Translations under genes and position numbers: made by a program
Shown here: positions 9,064-21,359 of the stretch, one piece after another
Layout: each line of letters opens with the position of its first letter
Position numbering within the stretch: position 1 is the stretch's first letter
The notes under the pieces: model-generated
Databases searched by the model: none
Told to the model about the DNA's origin: nothing
Seen by the model: the letters and a program-made list of their open reading frames with translations, nothing else
Assembly (NCBI GenBank): GCA_014529385.2
Contig: CM043954.1
Coordinates: 100,015,747 to 100,079,746 of the forward strand
Reading direction: 5' to 3'
Source of the DNA: Adiantum capillus-veneris
Taxonomy: Eukaryota; Streptophyta; Polypodiopsida; Polypodiales; Pteridaceae
DNA length: 64,000 nucleotides

Positions 9064-10600
9064 TATAGGGCCTAAATATATAAATTTTTAATAATTATTT
9101 TGGTATTTATTTAAATATTTCTACCTAGGTGTGTTTTATCTACCTAAGTACGCTATGTACATTTACTCACCATTACCATGATCTTTCTTACCATGTATTC
9201 TATACAAAATCATTTCATGAAAGATTCTCTTACTTTTGGTGTGAATCCACTCCAAGAAAAAACCTCAAAAAATACCTTTCACCATCATCATTGCCTTTCA
9301 CTAAATTCTTATTTTCTATAGTATTTTTTCTTACCTCTTATAAATAAATATACATCAATAAAAAAAAATGAGGATCCTCCTCATTTGATTCCCTATATTT
9401 TTATATATTTAATTTTTGTATATACAGCTAACACTATTCTAGATTCCATGAATTAATTATATACTAATTTGTTTTTTCATCATATCCATATATTATATTT
9501 GTGCATAATCCACAACCATGCATGTTTTCAAACCTTTAGAAATCTATTAGGTCATGTTCTCATGCAAGGAGGGGCTCACCTTTGGGACATTATGCAAATT
9601 CAACAAAAGGGGAGACACTGAAGACTTTTTTTGGGCAGAAAAATAAGCATTTTGGTGGGATTTTTTATATCTATCTCCACTCTAAATTTGAAGTGGTGAC
9701 TAAAAGACAAAATTTGGACCAAGAGCTGAATAATTACCTCAAATGTTTTGATAATTTTTGGAGCCACCACCGGTGAGATAGGATTTTCTTTTGGGACCCC
9801 AATCTGTCCACTTCTCACAAAGTAATCCATAATCTTTCTCACCTCCTTTCTTACTTCCACATACACATACACACACTCATTTCTCTCTATTCCCCAATCA
9901 AACCTGCAACTTCCATGGTTTTCTCTCACCATCTTCACCATGTTAACCTCCCCTCTCACACCCATAGCTCGCTTTTGAAGCTTTATCTACATCCACCATC
10001 TCCATATCTCTCTCTATTACTCCCACATTACAAATTTTATTCTACCCTTTCAAGAATCCATAAAAAATCAGCAACCTAACCATGCTTAATCTCTACAAAA
10101 TGGGGGGGGGGGGGGGGGGGAGTTTATCAATAAAACCCTCATTCTCTTTGTGGTGATTCGACTATGGCGGCACCGTGAAAAGAAGAAGAAGGAGAATGGC
10201 GATCACTTTTGACAATCTACGCAAGGGTGAGTCCAAGATTCCTCAAGGATTCACCATCTCAAGGATACACCCATCTCATTCACTCCCCTTTTCTCATCCT
10301 TCAAGTCATTTTACCCATTGTAACTATATAACTAACTTTTTCTAGCGATTACTGACATTAATTGCTAACCCTTTCCTGTAAATTGCACCCACTCTAATCT
10401 ACCTTGGAGTAGGCAACCTCATAAAAAAATCACTCACCCCTTTAGAATCTTCTCTATTTCACCTCAATAATTCTCTCCTCTTGAGCCCACATCCATGTGA
10501 CTCAAGAGACAAGAGAGCCCTACTCAAGAGACAAGAGAGCCCTACTCGCATAAGAATATGTGTCATGAGTGAAAAAATGATGCATCATTTTGTTCTAGAG
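9064..10600. other. Non-coding flank, probably including a degenerate gypsy 5' LTR and leader
   Basis: 9064-9540 is AT-rich with no feature seen. From about 9560 the sequence resembles the LTR at 14.4-14.7 kb in word order (a 'cac-tttggaca' segment, 'gaagacttttt', 'ccaaatttga'/'tctaaatttga', 'atttttgga'), suggesting a strongly diverged LTR. A homopolymer of about 18 G lies at 10101-10120. Pyrimidine-rich low-complexity sequence fills 9830-10020. At 10164 'tggcggcaccgtg' could be a decayed primer-binding site. A short direct duplication (caagagacaagagagccctactc, partly repeated) lies at about 10500-10550. Confidence 0.4.
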
Positions 10601-10639
10601 GTGAGTAGGATGGTAGCATGACGAGCCAAACTGGAAAAT

Positions 10640-13600
10640 AATGTAAAAGTTCAATGTGTTGGTGTTATAAATGTAGTTAGGATAAAGGCGTTCAACACCG
10701 AGGTAGAGGTGGATATTTTTGTCATGCCACAGAAGGGGGAGGGCTATCCTATCATTCTAGGGAGGCCTTGGCTTATGGCTATGAGAGCTAAGCAGGACTA
10801 GGACACTGGAATAATCCAGATGAAGGATGCAAAAGGGAAGCCAATACTTTATGACATGAAGATAGGTTGGCAATGCAACATGGATCTAGAAACCTCTGGG
10901 GATGAGTTTTCTAGTAGTGACTCTTCAACCACTTCAGAGGAGTCAATAGTGATTGAAGAAAGTGATACCAGCATTGAGGTGATGGGGGTCATTCTCAAGG
11001 ACCCTAAGGAAATGGAGCAACCTGATGCATCGTCATCAAACCAAGGGGAGACACCAGGTATATAACCTCTAGTAGAAGTAAGTAAGCTACATCAAATTTT
11101 CTCTAGTGAGTTGTGTGGGAAGGAGCGTGAATATTATATTTTAATGCTAAGTAATTTTACCATATTGTTCATTGATGAATATGATAAAATCACTAGCACC
11201 ACAGTACTTTAACATCACATTAAGCTCAAGGAGGGAAGTAAACATGTAATGCAGAAGCTCAGGCGGCTAGGAGTAATTCAACAAGGGGTCTTGCTCAAAG
11301 AGGTAAGGAAACTGCTAGAAGCAGGTTTCATCTATCATGTTTAAGACTCACAGTGGGTTTCTCCAGTGGTAAGTCACACCAAAGAAGAATGGTAAATGGA
11401 AAGTTTGTGCTGATTACAAGCTCCTTAATGCAGCCACAAAGAGGGACCATTTTTCACTTCCTTTCCAAGATGAAATTCTTAATGAGGTAGCATGACATGA
11501 GTGCTACACAGTGTGTGATGGCTACTCAGGCTACTTCCAAATTGGCATCACTCAAAAAGATCAAAAGAAGACAACCTTCATCACACCATGGGGATGTTTT
11601 CCTTAGAGATTTATGCCTTTTGGTCTCATCAATGCCCCAAACACCTTTCAACTCTATGTGAAATTTGTTTTTTAGTCATTTTTTGGAAAATCAATTCGTG
11701 TTTTTATTGATGACTTTTGTATCAATAGCTCTCGCTCTCCACATTTGGAGAAAGTCTATGAAGGTCTAGCTAGGCTGCAAACTTTGGTTGGCCAACTCAA
11801 CTTGGAGAAAGACCACATTGGTAAAAGCAAGGTTACTCTTCTTGGCCATGTGATCTCTGCCAAGGGCATTGAACCTGACACAAACAAGGTTCAAGCATTG
11901 GTGGCTTTGACCTCGCCCACCACAACAAAGCATTTGGTCTCTTTTCTTCGAAAGGTGAGGTATTTGAGTAGGTTCATTCACTTGCTCTCTCAAGTGGTTC
12001 TTTCTTTACAACAAGTTACCAATCAAGAGATCTTCATTTAAGTGAATAAAATGAACAACAATTCAATGAGGTAAAACAAATCCTAGCCTCTCTCCCCACC
12101 ATTGCACCTCCAAAGTGGGATAAGCTATTCTATGTAAACCCTAGTGTGGGCAATGACACAGTTGGGGTGGTATTGATGCAAATGGATTCTCAAAGTTCTT
12201 TCATGCATCCTATCTACTTCTCTAGTTGCATGATGACTCCATCAAATAAGGGATACACGGACGTGGAGCACATGGTGCTTGCATTAATGTTTGCTACCAC
12301 CAATTTTTTCTCTTATTTATTGTCTAGACCATTCATGATATTAACAATGGAAGAAGTATTTCCTTATGTAATACAACACATGGATGTTTCTATCAGAGGA
12401 CAATGGACAAAGCTGCAGCGGGCATTGTCGTGTTCAATGAGCAAGGGGAAAATGTATTCTCCATTGGGCATTTCTTGGATTCCTCCTCCAACAATGAATT
12501 AGAATATGCAACTTTAACTCTTGGATTAGAGTGGTGTGTGACACAAGGTATTCAACGGTTAAATGTATTTGGTGATGCCATGATTTTAGTAGAATAAATA
12601 CAAGTAACCTGGGCTTGTCAAAATCATAGCTTGTTAGGCCATTTTCACCAAGTTAAGAAACATTTTGGGAAGTTTCAAGCTATACATTTACATCATGTTC
12701 CTCGAGCAAAAAATCAAGAAGTAGATGCTCTAGCTAGAGAGAAACTACAAGATGTTCCAGTGGGTGCGATCAAGCTGAAACTACCTCTCTTCCAAAGTAG
12801 CAATGCTATGCCTAACATCATGAGTTTCTTGGGCACATGAGAGTTTCCTAAAGATCTTACTAGGGGCCAAAAGTAGTGGCTTGTGCGCAAGGCAACAAAA
12901 TACCTCCTTATCAATGACGACCTCTATTGCAAGGGCAAGGATCAAATTCTTAGGTGTGTACCTCTCTCTAGAGAGATCACCAAAATAATTTCAAGTTGCC
13001 ATGATGGTATTTGTGGAGGGCACTTTGCACTTGAAATCACCAGTAGAAAGGTTCTACAAGCCGGGTTTGTGTGGCCTAGTTTACAAAGAATGTGCATCAT
13101 TGGTGTAAAACATGCAAGGAATGTCAGAAGGCAGAGGATAGGATGCTCACATATGAGCCACAGAGTCCTATAATCTCTTATGGACCATTTGATAATTGGG
13201 AAGTTGATTCCATTGTGCCTTTATCAAAGAGCCAAGAAGGTAAATTGTATATCATTATGAGTGTAGACTACATGACTAAGTGGGCTGAAGTAGTTGCTAC
13301 CACCCATATTACAGCTAGGGAAGTGGCGAAGTTTGTATTTTGAAAAAAATTGTTGCTGTTTTGGCACTCCTCTTAAAATAATTTCTGACAGGGGACCAGG
13401 TTTTAGAGGAGACCTAGTAGGGGAGCTAACGGAGAAGCTGGACATCTCACGACAACACTCAACTCCCTACTAACAAATGCAATAGTTTGGTGGAAAAGGT
13501 AAATGGTATGATTTGCAAGATCATCACTAAACATGTAAAAAATCACAAAAGTTTTTGGGACAAGCACCTTATGGCGCACATCCCTTGGGTTCACACCATA

Positions 13601-14012
13601 TCACTTGGTGTATGGCAAGGAGGCCATTTTACCCATTGAAGTACAATTGGCCAGTCTCAAGGTACTATCTAGGCATTTGGAATTCCCTGATGCTCACCTT
13701 CACAACCACATTCTTGATCTAGAGAGGCTTCAACTAGACAAATAAGTTTCTATCAATTATTATGCAGCACAAGCAGAGAAACGTCGACTTACCTTCAATA
13801 AGGGACTTAAGGCAAAAGGTCTCAAGAAAGGTATGTTGGTCCTAAGGTATGATAACAGGTTTGACACTAGGAAGGATAGCAAGTTTTCACCCAGATGGGA
13901 GGGGCCTCCATTTGTCATTAGAAAGTGATACAACATTGGCAGTTACCAGTTGATGGATGCAAATGGTAGGCTCCACAAAACACGTGTCAATGGATGGAGG
14001 CTGAAGCAATAA
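10640..14012 (+). pseudogene. Decayed Tat-like Ty3/gypsy pol (protease, RT, RNase H, aRNH, integrase)
   Basis: Domains in order. Protease C-terminus near 10700-10800 (VDIFVMPQ, PIILGRPWLMA), then an acidic serine-rich linker (10820-11060). RT in broken frames (KLLEAGFI near 11310, VFIDDFC near 11700, LGHVISAKGIEPD near 11850). RNase H at 12130-12390 (VGVVLMQMD, YFSSCMM). A second RNase H-like domain at 12403-12640 (GIVVFNEQGE, SSNNELEYATLTLGLEW). Integrase from 12840 (CHDGICGGHF, HHWCKTCKECQKAEDR, WEVDSIVPL, SVDYMTKWAEVV), with its C-terminal end near 13850-14000 (FSPRWEGPPFVI). RNase H followed by a second RNase H before integrase is the Tat/Ogre arrangement. Many stops and frameshifts show it is long dead. 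Confidence 0.85.
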
Positions 14013-14129
14013 TTTTTTAGGTTTGATCAAGCACCTATGATTGATATTCTTGAGGAGGGAGACTCCTCCACCTCATCTCAAGAAGAATCAAGTATGGACT
14101 AGAGGCATGAATGCCTCTAGTTTCAGGGG

Positions 14130-15300
14130 GGAGGGATCTGCTTTTCAAATTTTTGTTCCACCGCTCTCTTGGTATGTACTTGATGGCAAGGCTTTAAGGC
14201 TTCATGGAGGAGGAGGGACCCAATGCATGAAAATCACAAAAAAAATCTATGCATATATTTTGTACATAGCTATGGTTTTCACACATTTGGATCTCAAAAA
14301 GGAGAGGTAGGAACAAACCCTATGAAAATGAAAAAATTCAATGGATGTTGATTCTACCTGACGGTCACTATAGGTGAAGAATAAGAGTCAATAGTGAAGA
14401 GAATCTTATGCATTATGGAGTTAGAGTCAATATTATCAAAATCAAGCTTAATTCACTTTTGGACACAAGGCTTGCACATGGAGTCAAGAGGGGACCACCT
14501 AGAAGACTTTTTGGATGGAAAAGATAGACACATATTTTTTGTGATGTTTTATCTATTTTTTGCATTCCAAATTTGAAAAAGTTTTTAATGTCAAAGTTGT
14601 GGGCGTTGAGCTCATCTTTATGCGCCTATTTTTTAAAATTTTTGGAACTAAGGTTTTGCAGATATGGCCAAAACGGTGGAGCCTATCTGTCCACATGGGG
14701 AAAAAGTCATGATTATCCAACTCCACAAATAATTTCTTATAGGTTTCTCTCCATTATTACTGGATTTTCTCTTATTTTATCAAGATTCTCTCAAATATTA
14801 TAACGAAGCTCTTGGACTCAAGCTATGGAATGTGGCATGGAGACAAAGCTCGCCATGATGAAGGCCATTAGGAGGGAATTGGTCAATATGCAGGGCACAT
14901 GGAGCTCTCTCATTGGGGGAATGCCCCTAATTGAGGCTACTTTGTAATAACCCCTCTTGCTCATAATCTCTCTCCTAATCACTCTCTTGGCCTATAAAAG
15001 GAAGCCTCCTCTTTTGTAAACGAACACACACAATCAAGCTCTAGAACTCACGCTCTCATATGTATGCACCTCTATGCACGCATAGTTTTACTATGGCATA
15101 GTATTGGCTATGGTCATTCGTTTTCCGTTTCTTAATGGCCAAGAGGTTGAAGTTACTATGCACACATGAGTTTGTGAGATTTTGATTATGTGAAATTCCT
15201 CGTGTAAATGTTTGTATGGTGTCTATGAAGCTTATATTAATGAAGATCTAATGATCTATTCCTCTCCCTCTCTCTCCTTCTCTCACATCTTCCTTGTGCT
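14130..15300 (+). repeat. Probable 3' LTR of the Tat-like gypsy
   Basis: A polypurine tract (caggggggaggga, 14121-14133) follows the last pol sequence. About 850 bases further on is a promoter-like core with a TATA box (cctataaaagg, 14992-15002), then 'aatgaagatctaatg' and a CT-rich tail near 15260-15290. The left end is inferred from the purine tract. The right end is not defined, because the 5' partner at about 9.5-10.1 kb is too diverged for base-level alignment. Confidence 0.5.
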
Positions 15301-15591
15301 ATGTGCCAACCCCCTACCATGTGTCCTAGCCGCATTCCAAGCTAGATAGTGCCCCTATTGTGTACCTCCTATGATGAGTCTATTGTGCACAGTCTTGGTG
15401 TAGAGGCCATTATATCTGTTTTGCACCTCTGACTCTCACCAACAACCCACTTGATGGTAGGAGTAGAGTCCCCCCCCCCCCTCGCAACATGAATATAGGG
15501 CGTGTGTACATCTCTTTGATAATAAAAAATGGAATAACAATCATCTCATGTTTCCAATCCACAACCTCAACATGGATTAAATGTGAGTTTT
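15301..15591. other. Short unassigned flank
   Basis: No ORF or repeat identified apart from a run of C at 15471-15482. This is the left flank of the plus-strand chromovirus. Because that element's 3' LTR is truncated, no target duplication can be read. Confidence 0.4.
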
Positions 15592-17244
15592 TGTCATAAA
15601 AACTAATATCTAACCAACCCAAATGATTTTCTCATATTAAACTGATCACTTAATGTGGGAGAATAAACGGGAACAAGGGTTAAGATATAGACATGTGCAT
15701 TTAGATCTATCTCAACACGGGACCATTGGTAAAGGAGCCCAAATGAGAGATGGTCTATCAAAGAGCAAGGCTAACCAATGGAGCATAAGACCTTAGGGTT
15801 AGCTTCATTGAAGACCTCCAATAATGTGTGTAAAAGTCCTTTGACCTTAGGTAAGCTAGGGCTGAGCTTGAGGCGCGGGAACCCGACCCAGCTCGAGGTG
15901 CTTATCTTGCTTGTCATGCTTGATGACTAAGGTTCTTGAGGTGCTTGATGATTGAGGTGCTTGAGATTCTTGAGGTGCTTGACATGCTTGAGATGTTAGG
16001 ATTGTACTTGAGGTGAGAACCCAGCCCAAGCTTAAAAAGCTTAAGGGCCAAGCTTGTGGTGGGAACTGGGCCTATGCATGAGGGTTTGAGGTGTCAAAAA
16101 GTCAAAGATTCAATCCCTACAAGGAGGGGGCAAGCCCTACATGAGGGGGGATGAGAGATAACACCCACACACTCACACAAGGCATGCATGGTACAAAGAA
16201 GCAAAAGGGACACTTGTCAAGTTCCTCCTCATGTTGCCCTCATGGTGTGCCTAAAGCCTATTGGTTGGCCACCCAAGAGGTCCAATGATAATTTAGGGGA
16301 TTTAATTAATTGATCTTGAAGTTATCAAGTCCTCTCTCTCAAAGGGGAAAGGGGGACACTTGTCTCAAGGCTACCCTTGCTGCTTGTAATGCCTCCTGCT
16401 TATGATTGGCTAGGCCTGGAGGGGTCCAATGAGCTTCAAGCATGAGCTACAAGGGGGGGACGACCCAAGCAAGCTAGGGGGTTGGTTAGGGGGTATACTC
16501 ACCCACACACACACTCACAAACACTCTCATTGTGTGCTAGGCAAGGTGCAAGAGCTCCATCTCCTTCTCCAAGCTCCTTGAGAAGTTGAGAGCCTACACC
16601 AACACTCTATCCAACCAAGAGCTATGCTTCAATGCTTAATATTTCCATCTTCTCCATCTTCAATACTATGCTATTATGTATGCTAAGCAAGAAGAGTGAT
16701 GATAAGTGAGGAACTATTTCTTTCTCCTATGGAATACTTCTTCTTCCTCTTCCCTACCCTCATTCCCTGCTAGCTCTCTCCACCTTCGAAGGTGTTTGAG
16801 GTCTTGGGACTGAGGCTTGGGATAGTTAATGCTTTCCACAAAGTGCATGTTATTCTTATTGCAAGAATTCTAATGGTTTATTGCAAGTAGATTAGTTACT
16901 TAATGCAAGTAGATTAATTGTATTGCAAGGAAGATTAATTGTTGCTTTAGGCACAAGTTGATGCATAAAAGTATACATCCTCATGCACTCAAATGATTTA
17001 GGTAACACAAAGACTAATGATGTTCATGAGTTCTTGATTGTTTTCAAGCTAAGATTGATTGTTGATATTATGCAAAAGCTTGGTGTATGACGCTTCCATC
17101 TCCATACTGCCAAAGAGGTCTCAAGGAGCGCAAAGATTGTATTGTACCAAGTCTCTCTTAATGAGAGAATCTATAATACAAATGCCTTTTGGAGGGGGGA
17201 CCGGCTCCACATAAATCCGGTCCTCAACTGTTGTCATATTCTCT

Positions 17245-17292
<48 letters not shown>

Positions 17293-17903
17293 TCTCTTGC
17301 AAAGGTATTGTTCATGCCTAGTTAATTAAGTGTTATGATTAAGTTGATACTACCAATTAAGTTCACCATCTATGCTCTCAAAGTTGCTCACTCTAATTCT
17401 CTTAATTCCGCTATTCTCTAAGTTCATAGGCCATTTTCCATTAGGAAAAATTTGAACTCATTTTTGGGCCTTTTAAGAGCGCCACATCATCAAAGTTGTA
17501 CAAAAGAAAGCAACCCGGTAGACCCCTCTAAATTGTGCTTAAAACCCCATGATATGACCTATCATTGGAAAGTTCTTGAAAACTGGATTCTAAAGAGCCA
17601 AGGTCCGAAAAGTTTGGATGACTTCTATGAAAGTTATGCCATTTTTTTCTAATCAGTCAGATTTTGTTACCGTTACGGTAATCTAAAATCACCTTTTTCT
17701 AGATCTACATGAAGGCAATGTCCGATACATGCATGCTATATATCAACAAATTGCATTTAAAGAGTAGATTCTAAATATCCAACCTCCGACAAGTTTGGAT
17801 CTTATTTGCAAAAAAATTACCGATCCCCACTTTTTGAAAGCTATGCCACATCAACAATTCTTACATGGCCCATTTTTTAGTCCAAACTTTTCCTATGATT
17901 ACA
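15592..17903 (+). repeat. 5' LTR (2312 bases) of the plus-strand chromovirus
   Basis: Starts TGTCATAAAAACTAAT and ends ...GATTACA directly before the primer site. The first 1110 bases match 23764-24890 almost base for base, with one 16-base indel near 16612. A (CT)n tract at 17250-17298 and the block 17118-17230 correspond to sequence inside the LTRs of the minus-strand element. Imperfect internal tandem words (gaggtgcttga) recur at 15894-15990. Confidence 0.9.
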
Positions 17904-17916
17904 TTGGTATCAGAGC
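17904..17916 (+). other. Primer-binding site, initiator tRNA-Met type
   Basis: TTGGTATCAGAGC directly follows the LTR end. It matches the usual plant retrotransposon site complementary to the 3' end of initiator tRNA-Met. The same sequence occurs at 47711-47723 on the minus strand in the sister element. Confidence 0.85.
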
Positions 17917-18309
17917 ATTTGGTTTCTCTTTTCTTGCTTAAGAAGAGAGGTCCTTAAGTAGCCTATAAATGGTTGATGTTGTTAATTATATTAGGGTAAG
18001 TGGAACTGGGATCTATTATCGGTTTTGTTGAGCCCACTATGTGGGATATGGTGCACACCTCGGGAGCTTTGGACTTAATAATGTAGTCTTTTTAGACTTG
18101 CCTACGGCTTTACCATTATTGAGCCATAAGAAGTTCGAAAGGAGCTAACCCTCGGCAACTCTGCTATGTTAGAACTACTCCTCTACTCTCTATAATTAAC
18201 CACTTTGAGCCATGGGTGTAGATACTTAAGAGACGATTTTCAAAGGCTAAGAGGAGTGGCAACTAAGGTTTTGAATTGCCAAATCATACACTAAGTACAT
18301 ACATAAATT

Positions 18310-21092
18310 TTTAACATAGCTAACAATAATCAAGAGAGTAGAACGAGCATTGATAACTTTGATTTTGCACATGAAGGTGCTAATGATGATGCTCCCAAGT
18401 TTATCAAGTGTCTTATTTCTAAGCTGCAACAAGCTATGGGAAACCCAGCCCTACAAGGTGAAGTTTTCCAACAACGTCATAGTTATGGGATTCTCCAAAC
18501 TCCCCCAAAAGAGAGAGCACCTGAGAAGTCTCTTCAAGAGATTTCCAAGAGAGGGCTCTCTACGGTGAGAGAAGAGGAGAACCCATATGAAGCTCTTAAA
18601 CGATTACTAGCGGGCTTACCTCCATCCAAGAAGAAAGGTGAAGTCTCTATTATAGATCCTTCCCCAAGATAAGGAGAAAGAAGTGAGTCTCCCAATACTT
18701 CTGAAGATGTGGCTCCAAGAAGACGGTAGCCTCAACGATCTCCAACTTCCCCCAAGAGAGAAAGATTGCTGGAAAGTCCTCCTCCTCGTTATCACAAAAA
18801 GGAAGAGAGGTACAAAAAGAAGGAAAAGGAGAGAAAGAGGTCACCCTCTTCATCACCTTCCTCATATTCCAATGAAGGTAGCGGCTCTTCTCTCAAAGAG
18901 CCCAAAAGGAAAGGCCATCGCAAGTCCTATCCGGTATGGAGAAGGTCCAAGAAGCTGAAGAAGTTCAAGGAGGGAGGAAAGGACACCACTTTTCTTACCT
19001 ATGATGGCACCTTTGGTGCTACGGACAAGATCTTGGCCTTCATCCAACAGTTTGATGTGGCCTTTGGTGATGAGGACTTCATGGAGTCCTCTAAACTGCG
19101 TCAGGTATCTATGCATTTTCAGAGCTCCGCTCGTCAATGGTGGGCTAGCCTACGAGCCCAAAGCAAAGCTCCAAGGACATGGAAGGCTTTAACACTAGGT
19201 TGGTAACCTAACAGGACATAAAAGTGTCCTTTCAGGGTTTTGAAAAAAACCTCCAAAACCATAGTAGATCCACTCATTTTGTAAAATCCTTTCATGAGGT
19301 TATAGTTAAAGCCCTACTACACATGGAAAAAATAAGAAACTTGTAAAATTTCTCATCTTTTGGTCACACCAAGCCTCCAAAGTCGATGGACCAGTACATT
19401 TTCATCAAAACAGTCATTTCTTACATTTTGTTGCATAAAAATAAGATTAGGGATTTTTGTAGGACTTGAGATAAATTCCATAGTTAACTTCAATGGGTTG
19501 GTGATTAAAACATATGATTGCTTCTTACTCACTATTTTTTGTTTTGCCAAAAGAAATAGGTACAAAAAAGTTGAATTTTTACCATTCTACAAACCTATCA
19601 TCAAAGTTTCTATAGCCATGCTCAATACAAATAATATATTCATGTTTTCTTAGTTCCCTATTGTCCTTTAGGTTCATAAGGAGCCATGGAGCATGTCAAA
19701 AGAATAATACATCTCTTACCAAGGGGAATCTTGGGGACAAAGATGAAGTGCTAAATACAACAAACATGAAAAAACTGGGTTCAACATTATGAGTTGTAGA
19801 ATCCCATAGAAACTATTCAATATCTAGCCAAATTTGATCCTTATGACTAGATATGGTTACTACCTACAAAATTCATGTAGTTGTCACAAGAAACTAACAA
19901 TATTGAAAAAGATATACTTGATATACTAGAATTTTTCATTTTCTTCGATAATTGAAAAAATCAACCATCGTTGTCTACTATGCAAAATAGGGTATTAGGT
20001 GTCCCAAAACTCAAGGAATATTAACTTTATGTTACAATATGCGACATAGAAAATCAAAACTGCATTTGGATATCATGAAAGCCAGCAAAAAAATCATAGA
20101 AGAGCTAAAATTGGCTAAAAAACAGGATTTGACAATTTTTGTAATTTGGTCATAACTTACAACTTTAACATTTATTCCTCCCTAGAAGCATCAGGACATG
20201 TTGAGGACTACTAAAGATAGTTCTCTAGCATTATAGACCTCACGAACATGAATTCTAGAGTGGTATAGTTGTAAAAAGTTGAAAAAAGACAAAAACAGGA
20301 CCCGTTTTTTCACACAGTTTAGGTTGTGAAATGTTGTGCAAGGACAATGTTAAAGATGGAATTGATATTCCAAAAAAATGTCAAGTTTTTTTCAGCTCAT
20401 GAGACAACTTTCTAGACAGATAGCACCTCAAAATCCATTTTGAAACTCTTGACATAATTCAAGGAAAATGGTCACTTAACAGGACATAAAAATGTCCCAG
20501 GACATAAAAGTGTCCCATTACCAACCTAGTGTTAAGAGCCTCCATCATGAAACAATTTCTGGCAAGCAACACTAAAGACAATGTCCTCACAGAATGGCAA
20601 AGCTTGAAACTCTCTCCCTACGAGTCTATCCAGAAGTATGTAGATAAGTTTTGGGATTTACTTCTCAAGGCCAGTGTCTACAAAAAGATAGGCTTTGAGG
20701 GGCAAAAGCAACAATTTTGTGCGGGTCTTTTTGACGAGATGGCCGAGTATATCAACTCACAAAGGCCTAATGCCATATCGGCGGTCATACACCATACTAT
20801 GGTCGCCTCTCAAATCAATTTCCAACAAGGGGTTAAGAGAAAATCTAAGCCCATGGAAGTGAAGGATCAAAATGAGCCTAGAGGAAGGAATAATGCTCAA
20901 ACTTCCTCCAAAGGCAACTCTAGCAACACCAATAACAACGCTAAGGAGAAAGGAGTCTACAAAGGTAAGAATAGACTCTCTCCAATAGAGCTAGAGTGTT
21001 ATCGTAAGGATAAAAAATGCTACAAGTGTGGACAACAAGGGCATGTCTATCGTGCTTGTCCCCAAAAAAATGCATGCAACAAGCCGCCTTGA
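18310..21092 (+). pseudogene. Chromovirus gag, split by a DNA transposon
   Basis: The first part (18310-19192) reads IDNFDFAHEGANDDAP, LQQAMGNPALQGEV, a basic Ser/Lys/Arg-rich region and FLTYDGTFGATDKILAFIQQ, with a stop and frameshift near 18670-18766. The reading is then cut at codons equivalent to WKA-L by the 1339-base insert. It resumes at 20536 with ASIMKQFLASNTKDNVLTEW, through QKQQFCAGLFDEMAEYINSQ, to a CCHC knuckle (CYKCGQQGHVYRAC) at about 21018-21060. Residue order matches the minus-strand gag (45674-47306) throughout. Gag proteins of this type form the cytoplasmic capsid and bind RNA through the knuckle. Confidence 0.88.
19193..20531. mobile_element. Non-autonomous DNA transposon (1339 bases) with TTAA target duplication
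   Basis: Both ends carry the inverted repeat CACTAGGTTGGTAA, and TTAA lies outside each end (19189-19192 and 20532-20535). Removing the insert plus one TTAA restores gag; the sister gag at 46321-46349 has the uninterrupted site. Subterminal words aggacataaaagtgtcc occur at the left end and twice at the right end. No transposase ORF is present. The ends start CACTA, but a 4-base TTAA duplication differs from the 3-base duplication usual for CACTA elements, so the superfamily is open. Confidence 0.88.
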
Positions 21093-21359
21093 GTTTCTAT
21101 GCTGGAAACTCCAAAAGAGGATGCTCATAACAAAAGGCTTTTGTTTTTCCTAAGCTAGGAGATATGTACATACATGTTTATGAGTCGGGTAGCATCCTAT
21201 ACCATGTAAATATGCATGCTTTTCATAATTTAATGAAAATCTATATATATTCATATATATGATTTTTGTTGAAAAGTTTGCAAATGAATTCAATGTTTCA
21301 ACCAATAACAAAAAAAAAAAAGACGGGAATTAAGAGGAATTAGAATTTTCTACATTCCT

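Noticed and set aside
19193-20531. Assigning the gag insert to piggyBac because of TTAA
   Set aside because: Its ends begin CACTAGG rather than the piggyBac type, and there is no transposase; superfamily left open.
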